Origin: an uncultured Pseudomonadota bacterium
GTDB lineage: Bacteria; Pseudomonadota; Gammaproteobacteria; Burkholderiales; SG8-39
Assembly (NCBI GenBank): GCA_903829815.1
Contig: CAIKRR010000088.1
Location: 1 to 64,000 of the forward strand
Direction: 5' to 3'
Length of the DNA: 64,000 nt
Shown: positions 60,316 to 64,000 of the stretch, piece by piece
How the letters are laid out: each line of letters starts with the position of its first letter
How positions within the stretch are numbered: the first letter of the stretch is position 1
The notes under the pieces: model-generated
The model's database searches: none
Told to the model about the DNA's origin: nothing
Seen by the model: the letters and a program-made list of their open reading frames with translations, nothing else
Program-made: the position numbers and the translations under genes

Positions 60316-61242
60316 TTGTCTGCATCTCTGCCACCGGCGCCTGCACCCGCCCAAGCCCTGGCCGGCATCGCACCCGATGGCCACCGCATGACCGTGCTCG
60401 TGAGTGTCCTGCTCGAAACCTGGGACGAAGGGCGCTCGCCCACCTACTTTCCGCGCACCACCCCGCTGAAGGCCGGCGCACGCGACGAAGCCGGCATCCA
60501 GTGGGCAGGCTATGGCCCGCGCGAAGGCATCTGGCGCCTGATGCGAACCGTCGAAGCCCATGGCATCAAGGCGACCGCCTTCTGCAATGGTCTTGCAGCC
60601 GAGCGATGCCCTGACGCCGTTGCACGCCTGGCAGCCGGTGGCCACGAGATTGCGGCCCACGGCTGGGCACAGAACGAATACCTGTACGAGCAAGGCGTCC
60701 AAGGTCAGGCCGCCACGATCGAACGCACGCTCGAGACGCTCGCGCGAGTCGGTGGCCAGCGCCCCACCGGCTGGCTCACGCCCGTCTACGGGGGCGATGC
60801 CCACACGACAGGTCTGCTGGCGGCGGCCGGGCTCGACTGGCACTGCGACGTGCTCGACGCGAGTTCACCCCGCATTGAAATGCATCCAGGCGTGCAGACC
60901 CCTTCGGCCGCTGACAGCACGCGCATGATGGTTGGCATTCCCTGGTCGGAATTTGTCGACAACCGCGTCCTGCGCTCGAGCCCGCGCGACTATTTCGATG
61001 TCTACAAGGGCACCTTCGACTTTCTGTACCGCACCGAACCGGGCGCGACGCTGCATATCGGCATCCATGCTCACTTTGGCGGGCGGCCGCTGGTGAGCGC
61101 GATGCTCGATGAAGTGCTCACGCATGTCTGCTCGCATGATGGCGTCTGGTTTCCCACCTGCAGCCAACTGGCGGCCAAGGTCGCAAGCGATGCGCCGGGT
61201 GCCTTCGATTACCGCAGTCGCTTCTTTGGAGACCCCGCATGA
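60316..61242 (+). CDS. polysaccharide-deacetylase-family (NodB-fold) hydrolase, PuuE-like
   Basis: A 308-residue protein with the NodB fold. VSVLLETWDEG takes the place of the classical TFDDG, GIKATAFCNGLAAER is the usual second strand, AAGGHEIAAHGWAQNE carries the H-x-W metal His region, and IGIHAHFGGRP the late motif. This pattern fits the PuuE allantoinase/peptidoglycan-deacetylase-like branch acting on ureides or imides, more than chitin deacetylases. The start is a TTG at 60316 with GGAG eight bases upstream; the next ATG (60388) would cut the first strand. Its stop overlaps the next Bug start. Confidence 0.82.
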   Translation: MSASLPPAPAPAQALAGIAPDGHRMTVLVSVLLETWDEGRSPTYFPRTTPLKAGARDEAGIQWAGYGPREGIWRLMRTVEAHGIKATAFCNGLAAERCPDAVARLAAGGHEIAAHGWAQNEYLYEQGVQGQAATIERTLETLARVGGQRPTGWLTPVYGGDAHTTGLLAAAGLDWHCDVLDASSPRIEMHPGVQTPSAADSTRMMVGIPWSEFVDNRVLRSSPRDYFDVYKGTFDFLYRTEPGATLHIGIHAHFGGRPLVSAMLDEVLTHVCSHDGVWFPTCSQLAAKVASDAPGAFDYRSRFFGDPA

Positions 61243-62345
61243 TGCAGGCCTTGCTCGATCGGACAACTGAGCTGCATGAGCGCATGAAAACGGCACGGAC
61301 ACGAACCGCAAGCCGGCGCACCGCGGGCACCCTGGCAGCCGCGCTGGGCCTCCTGGCTCTGGTGCCTCTGTTGCCCCTTTCGCCCCTGACTGCCCAGGCC
61401 CAGACCAGCGCCTCGAGAGCCACGGCTGCCAGCGGCACTGCCACCGCCAGCGCCTGGCCGACCCGGCAGGTGCGCATCATCCTGTCGTTTCCGCCCGGTG
61501 GCATCACCGATCTGCTGGCGCGCACCATCGGCCAGGCGATCCAGGACCGCTCCGGACAACCGGCCGTGATCGACAACCGGCCCGGTGGCAACTTTGTCAT
61601 TGCGGCCGAAACGGCGGCCCGTGCACCGGCCGATGGCCATACGCTGCTGCTTGGCACCGACAGCATCTTCACGGTGAATCCGCTCTCGAAGAACAAGCTC
61701 GGTTACGACGCCGATCGCGACTTTGCACCGATTTCGCTCGCGGCACTGCAGACGCTCTTTGTCGTCGGTAGCGGCAAGGCACCGGCCAGGACGCTGAAGG
61801 ACATGATCGCCTACGCGAAGGCGCATCCGGGTGCGCTGTCGTTTGCCACGACCGCACTGGTGTCGCAACTGGTCGGTGAACAGCTCAAGCAGCTCACCGG
61901 CACCGACATCCAGGCCATCCCCTTCAAGGGTTCACCGCCGATGCTGCAGGCGCTCATCAACGGCGATGTGGCCTTTGGCATCACCACATTCACACCCTAT
62001 GCGAGCTATCTGCCCGATGGTCGCCTGGTGGGCCTTGCCGTCACCGGCCGCAAGCGGGAAACCATCGTGCCCGATGTGCCCACCCTGGCCGAACTCGGGA
62101 TGGAAGAGGTGGGTTACCACCTCTGGTACGGCTTCTGGGTGCCGGCGGCAACGCCCGCCAGCGTGCAAGCCGCGGTGCTGGCCGAGATCCATCGCGTACT
62201 CGATGAGCCGGCCGTTCGGCGCAAGTTGGCCGATGCCGGCATGGAGGCGGCGTCGAGCACACCCGCCGAACTGAATGCGCGGGTGCAGGCCGATCGTGCC
62301 AAGTGGGCACGCGTGATCAACTCGGCCGGCATCCAGCTCAACTGA
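61239..62345 (+). CDS. tripartite tricarboxylate transporter binding protein (Bug/TctC family)
   Basis: A 368-residue Bug protein. The ATG at 61239 overlaps the deacetylase stop (ATGA), with GGAG nine bases upstream; a later ATG at 61284 would give a normal-length signal. A Thr/Ala/Ser-rich linker follows the cut near AQAQT. Motifs are LSFPPGGITDLLARTIG, AVIDNRPGGNFV, PADGHTLLL and AIPFKGSPPM. Coupling suggests it binds the deacetylase-family enzyme's substrate. Confidence 0.92.
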   Translation: MMQALLDRTTELHERMKTARTRTASRRTAGTLAAALGLLALVPLLPLSPLTAQAQTSASRATAASGTATASAWPTRQVRIILSFPPGGITDLLARTIGQAIQDRSGQPAVIDNRPGGNFVIAAETAARAPADGHTLLLGTDSIFTVNPLSKNKLGYDADRDFAPISLAALQTLFVVGSGKAPARTLKDMIAYAKAHPGALSFATTALVSQLVGEQLKQLTGTDIQAIPFKGSPPMLQALINGDVAFGITTFTPYASYLPDGRLVGLAVTGRKRETIVPDVPTLAELGMEEVGYHLWYGFWVPAATPASVQAAVLAEIHRVLDEPAVRRKLADAGMEAASSTPAELNARVQADRAKWARVINSAGIQLN

Positions 62346-62351
62346 ACAGCC

Positions 62352-63005
62352 TCAGGCGGCCTTGGCAAACGCTTCCTGGGTCGCCTTCTCGAAGGCGAGG
62401 AGCTTCTGCACGCTCGGGCGCTGCTTCATGCGCTCCAGGTGCGCGTGGCAGTTCTTGAACTTGCCCAGATCCATGTACTTCAGCTCGAAGCGCGTGGCAC
62501 GGATGAAGGTCCAGAAGAAGTAGGCATCCACCGCGGTGTAGTGGTCGAAGAACCACTCGCGGCCGGCCAGCATCGCGTCGGCAATACCGAAATTCTCGTC
62601 AAGGGACTTCTGTGCGCACTGCTTGACGTTCTCCTCGGCGTCGGGAAGGTCGCAGAAGCGCTTCGGGCTGTTGTTGGGGGTAAGCCCGGGATGAATGCCT
62701 GAGGCAAACCAGCTCATCAGCGAGATGGCCTTCACTTCCTTCATCGGGTCGGCGGGCAGGAGTTTCGCGGCCGGGAAGGTGCGCGACATCCAGACCGCCA
62801 TTGCCACATTTTCGGTGAGCGGCTCACCATCGATCACCAGCACCGGCACCTTGTGCTTGGGGTTGACCTTCAGATACTCGGGGCTCATGTGCTGGCCCTT
62901 GCCCATGTTCACGGGCAGCACTTCGAACTCGGCACCGGCCTCGGTGAGGTTGATGTACGGAACCATCGAGCAGGCGATCGGCGCGTAGAACAGTTGCAGT
63001 TTCAT
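62352..63005 (-). CDS. glutathione S-transferase family protein
   Basis: A 217-residue beta-like GST. The N-terminal thioredoxin domain has LFYAPIACSMVPYINLTEAG with the Cys/Ser active-site pair, VNPKHKVPVLVIDG (cis-Pro) and LTENVAMAVWM; the helical C-terminal domain contains the HYTAVDAYFFW N-capping region. It conjugates glutathione to electrophiles or serves as a thiol lyase. GGAG precedes the ATG by seven bases. It is convergent with the Bug gene, six bases away. Confidence 0.93.
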   Translation of the reverse strand: MKLQLFYAPIACSMVPYINLTEAGAEFEVLPVNMGKGQHMSPEYLKVNPKHKVPVLVIDGEPLTENVAMAVWMSRTFPAAKLLPADPMKEVKAISLMSWFASGIHPGLTPNNSPKRFCDLPDAEENVKQCAQKSLDENFGIADAMLAGREWFFDHYTAVDAYFFWTFIRATRFELKYMDLGKFKNCHAHLERMKQRPSVQKLLAFEKATQEAFAKAA

Positions 63006-63059
63006 GGTGTCTCCGGTCTTGGGGGCAGGTTGCCCGCGGTATGGTAAAAACGCCGGGCG

Positions 63060-63065
63060 AGTATA
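63060..63065 (-). promoter_or_regulatory. candidate -10 box of the glutathione transferase gene
   Basis: TATACT on the minus strand, 54 bases ahead of the gst ATG, in the divergent gap with the last Bug gene. No matching -35 box is visible. Confidence 0.3.
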
Positions 63066-63121
63066 GCCAATGGACTGCGCGATCGATGAATGGGCTCGAG
63101 ACGAGGAGACAACGAAGCGCA

Positions 63122-64000
63122 ATGGTCTGCCGGCCGCTGCTCTTCACGCTCGCCCTCTTCTCCGTGGGCGCCATCCGCACACAGCCGGCCAATGCACAGA
63201 CCTGGCCGACCCGGCCAGTGAGGATCATCGCCCCTTACGCCCCAGGCGGGGTCACCGACTTTCTCGCGCGCGAGATCGGCAACGGCCTCACTCAGCGCCT
63301 GGGCGTCACCTTCCTGGTCGAGAACCGACCCGGTGGTGGCGGCAATATCGGGCTCACCCAGCTCGCTCGTGCCCCAGCCGACGGGTACACCATCGGCGAG
63401 GGTGCAGCCAACACGCTCGTCGCCAACCGGTTTCTCACCACCACGCGCCCGTTCGAGACGCTGCGCGACTTCACGCCAGTGGCCTTCGTCGGACGACTGC
63501 CCTTCGTGCTGGTGGCCCATCCATCGGTCAATGCCGGCAATCTGCGCGCGCTCATCACCGCGATGAAGGCGGGTTCGCTCAGTTACAGCTTCGGATCGTC
63601 AGGCGTGGGCAACACCGCCCATATCTTCGGCGAGCTGCTCGCGCGACGGGCCAGCATCGATCTGGTGCACGTACCGTACAAATCGAGCGGCGAAGCCCTG
63701 CGCGATCTGATCGCAGGACGGGTGCAGCTGCAGTTCATCACGCCGATCGAACTGGCGGGCCCGATTCAACAGGGTGCGGTGAAACCACTGGCCGTTGCAG
63801 CGCCCGCCCGACTGGCCAGCATGCCCGATGTGCCGACGCTCGAGGAATCGGGTTTCGAGGGCTTCGAATCCCCCACCTGGTTCGGTTTCATCGCGCCGGC
63901 CGGTGTCCCGTCCGAGATCGTGCGGCGCCTCAATCAGGAAATACGCGAGGTGCTCGCCACCCCGGCCATTCGCGCCCGCCTTGCCCGTGCCGGGCTCGAA
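63122..64000 (+). CDS. tripartite tricarboxylate transporter binding protein (Bug/TctC family), partial
   Basis: An open frame runs from an ATG at 63122 to the window end (293 codons). It has a signal peptide (LLFTLALFSVGAI, cut near ANAQT), APYAPGGVTDFLAREIG, FLVENRPGGGGN, PADGYTIGE, HVPYKSSGEA and FGFIAPAGVPSEIV. About 30 C-terminal residues are missing. An in-frame ATG at 63086 is an alternative start; GAGGAG lies 13 bases before 63122. It is the ninth Bug protein in the window. Confidence 0.9.
   Translation, partial: MVCRPLLFTLALFSVGAIRTQPANAQTWPTRPVRIIAPYAPGGVTDFLAREIGNGLTQRLGVTFLVENRPGGGGNIGLTQLARAPADGYTIGEGAANTLVANRFLTTTRPFETLRDFTPVAFVGRLPFVLVAHPSVNAGNLRALITAMKAGSLSYSFGSSGVGNTAHIFGELLARRASIDLVHVPYKSSGEALRDLIAGRVQLQFITPIELAGPIQQGAVKPLAVAAPARLASMPDVPTLEESGFEGFESPTWFGFIAPAGVPSEIVRRLNQEIREVLATPAIRARLARAGLE

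Overview
The window is about 65% GC by eye, gene-dense and free of RNA genes, insertion sequences and CRISPR arrays. No gene-free stretch exceeds 300 bases. It holds nine Bug/TctC-type tricarboxylate-transporter binding proteins, TRAP and Liv transporters, VanA/phthalate-type Rieske oxygenases and CoxLSM-type molybdenum hydroxylases. That mix is typical of a soil or freshwater betaproteobacterium of the order Burkholderiales (Alcaligenaceae- or Comamonadaceae-like). The taxonomic call rests on gene content only. Almost everything is catabolic or uptake machinery for aromatic, heteroaromatic, amide or ureide compounds.

Layout. (1) 1-8651, minus strand: a compact run with overlapping or nearly touching genes after the transporter. 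It encodes a TRAP transporter (DctQ, DctM, DctP), a divergent NadC-like phosphoribosyltransferase, an OMP-decarboxylase-like protein, a HAD hydrolase, an aldehyde dehydrogenase, an amidohydrolase and the start of a PncC/CinA-type NMN amidase. (2) 8778-13094, minus: a Rieske oxygenase, an orphan DctP, a 4,5-dihydroxyphthalate-decarboxylase-like protein, then, beyond a clear intrinsic terminator, an orphan NMT1-type binding protein. (3) 13186-19265, minus: a complete molybdenum hydroxylase (large, FeS and FAD subunits), a metallo-beta-lactamase-fold hydrolase and a Liv-type binding protein. (4) 19466-25618, plus: a flavin oxidoreductase, then an exported trio of metallophosphoesterase lipoprotein, DUF1800 lipoprotein and DUF1501 protein, with a truncated Tat-type gene start on the opposite strand between the first two. 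(5) 25662-33103: an amidase, an rRNA pseudouridine synthase and a full Liv ABC operon.

(6) 33159-40735, minus: a seven-gene operon alternating enzymes (LLM flavin monooxygenase, extended SDR, Rieske oxygenase, dihydroxyphthalate-decarboxylase-like) with three Bug proteins. (7) 40905-43877: a Tat-exported bc1-type Rieske protein, a periplasmic isochorismatase-fold protein, an RsuA-type pseudouridine synthase and a Phd/PIN toxin-antitoxin pair. (8) 43981-49412, minus: a ring-cleavage operon with LigA/LigB-type extradiol dioxygenase, cysteine hydrolase, Bug protein, lactonase-like hydrolase and MhpA-like flavin hydroxylase. (9) 49505-64000: RmuC, a PcaD-like hydrolase, a cytosine-deaminase-like amidohydrolase, an alpha/beta hydrolase, a molybdenum hydroxylase large subunit without partners, a polysaccharide-deacetylase-family enzyme, a glutathione transferase and five more Bug proteins, the last cut by the window end.

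The most promising candidate for something new is region 1. There a NadC paralogue that has lost a normally conserved active-site arginine sits one base away from an OMP-decarboxylase paralogue, in an operon with its own TRAP uptake system. This could be an OPRT/OMPDC-like two-step treatment (phosphoribosylation, then decarboxylation) of an imported heteroaromatic acid. That is inference from sequence and context.
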